Of a stretch of DNA of 7,917 nt, positions 7,807 through 7,917 are shown piece after piece. The position numbers and the translations under genes were made by a program. This DNA comes from Chitinophagaceae bacterium (GTDB lineage Bacteria > Bacteroidota > Bacteroidia > Chitinophagales > Chitinophagaceae): NCBI GenBank assembly GCA_003456175.1, contig DMPB01000066.1, positions 1-7,917 of the forward strand. The letters run 5' to 3'. The notes under the pieces are model-generated. The model was not told the origin of the DNA. It did no database searches and was given only the letters and a program-made list of their open reading frames with translations. The first letter of the stretch is position 1; each line of letters begins with the position of its first letter.

Positions 7807-7843
7807 AGCGGTTGTTTTATGCGAATAAAACAGCCGCTTTTTT
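7807..7843 (+). terminator. Rho-independent terminator of pckA
   Basis: AGCGGTTGTTTTAT (7807-7820) pairs with ATAAAACAGCCGCT (7825-7838) along all 14 positions, with a single G-T wobble. The loop is GCGA, a GNRA tetraloop. Six T residues run from 7838 to 7843. The hairpin starts 45 bp after the pckA stop. On the opposite strand no T-run follows the stem, so it should act on plus-strand transcripts only. Confidence 0.92.
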
Positions 7844-7857
7844 GTAGCATTGCCTAC

Positions 7858-7917
7858 ATGGAGCAACAGCACCCGATTGTACAACTGCAAGTAGCACATA
7901 AAACAATGGCGCTGCAT
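7858..7917 (+). CDS. Possible start of an unidentified gene, cut by the right edge
   Basis: An ATG at 7858 opens a frame of 20 codons with no stop before the window ends. The peptide begins MEQQHPIVQLQVAHKTMALH. I do not recognise a family from so little sequence. It starts 14 bp after the pckA terminator's T-run. A near-match to the -7 box, TAGCATTG, lies at 7845-7852, only 5 bp before the ATG, which is too close for a normal leader. A gene start here is plausible but unproven. The opposite strand is also open across this stretch. Confidence 0.3.
   Translation, partial: MEQQHPIVQLQVAHKTMALH

Overview
The window looks like an ordinary chromosomal segment from a member of the Bacteroidota, possibly Chitinophagales; the lower rank is a guess. 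Three things point there. The large envelope protein is a TamB/AsmA-like protein of about 1,600 residues, a length typical of that phylum. A TAnnTTTG-type -7 promoter box lies upstream of the PEP carboxykinase gene. Start sites have no clear Shine-Dalgarno sequences, only A/T-rich leaders. Base composition is moderately AT-rich and even across the window, with no sign of recent transfer.

Layout, left to right. (1) Positions 1-1014, minus strand: a secreted plant-type isoaspartyl peptidase/L-asparaginase (Ntn-hydrolase). All recognised catalytic residues are present, and only the last few residues lie beyond the left edge. (2) About 80-120 bp of divergent intergenic DNA. (3) About 1094/1136-5944, plus strand: a very large tamB-like gene. 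Its first standard start codon (TTG 1136) cuts into the signal anchor. The reading frame continues upstream with a good positively charged N-terminus that has no ATG, GTG or TTG. (4) Positions 5945-6154: an AT-rich intergenic stretch with a short palindrome, a candidate promoter and an 8-bp direct repeat flanking it. (5) Positions 6155-7762, plus strand: complete ATP-type phosphoenolpyruvate carboxykinase (pckA) with every active-site motif intact. (6) Positions 7807-7843: a strong intrinsic terminator. (7) Positions 7858-7917: a possible start of another plus-strand gene, cut by the right edge.

The three genes do not form an obvious pathway. The peptidase handles isoaspartyl peptides or asparagine in the periplasm. 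The TamB protein is expected to span the periplasm in outer-membrane protein assembly or lipid transport. PckA converts oxaloacetate to PEP in the cytoplasm. I see no CRISPR array, insertion sequence, tRNA, rRNA, phage gene or defence system. I do not think the window holds a new multigene system. The most useful points to recheck are the tamB start, the pckA regulatory region and the short ORF at the right edge.
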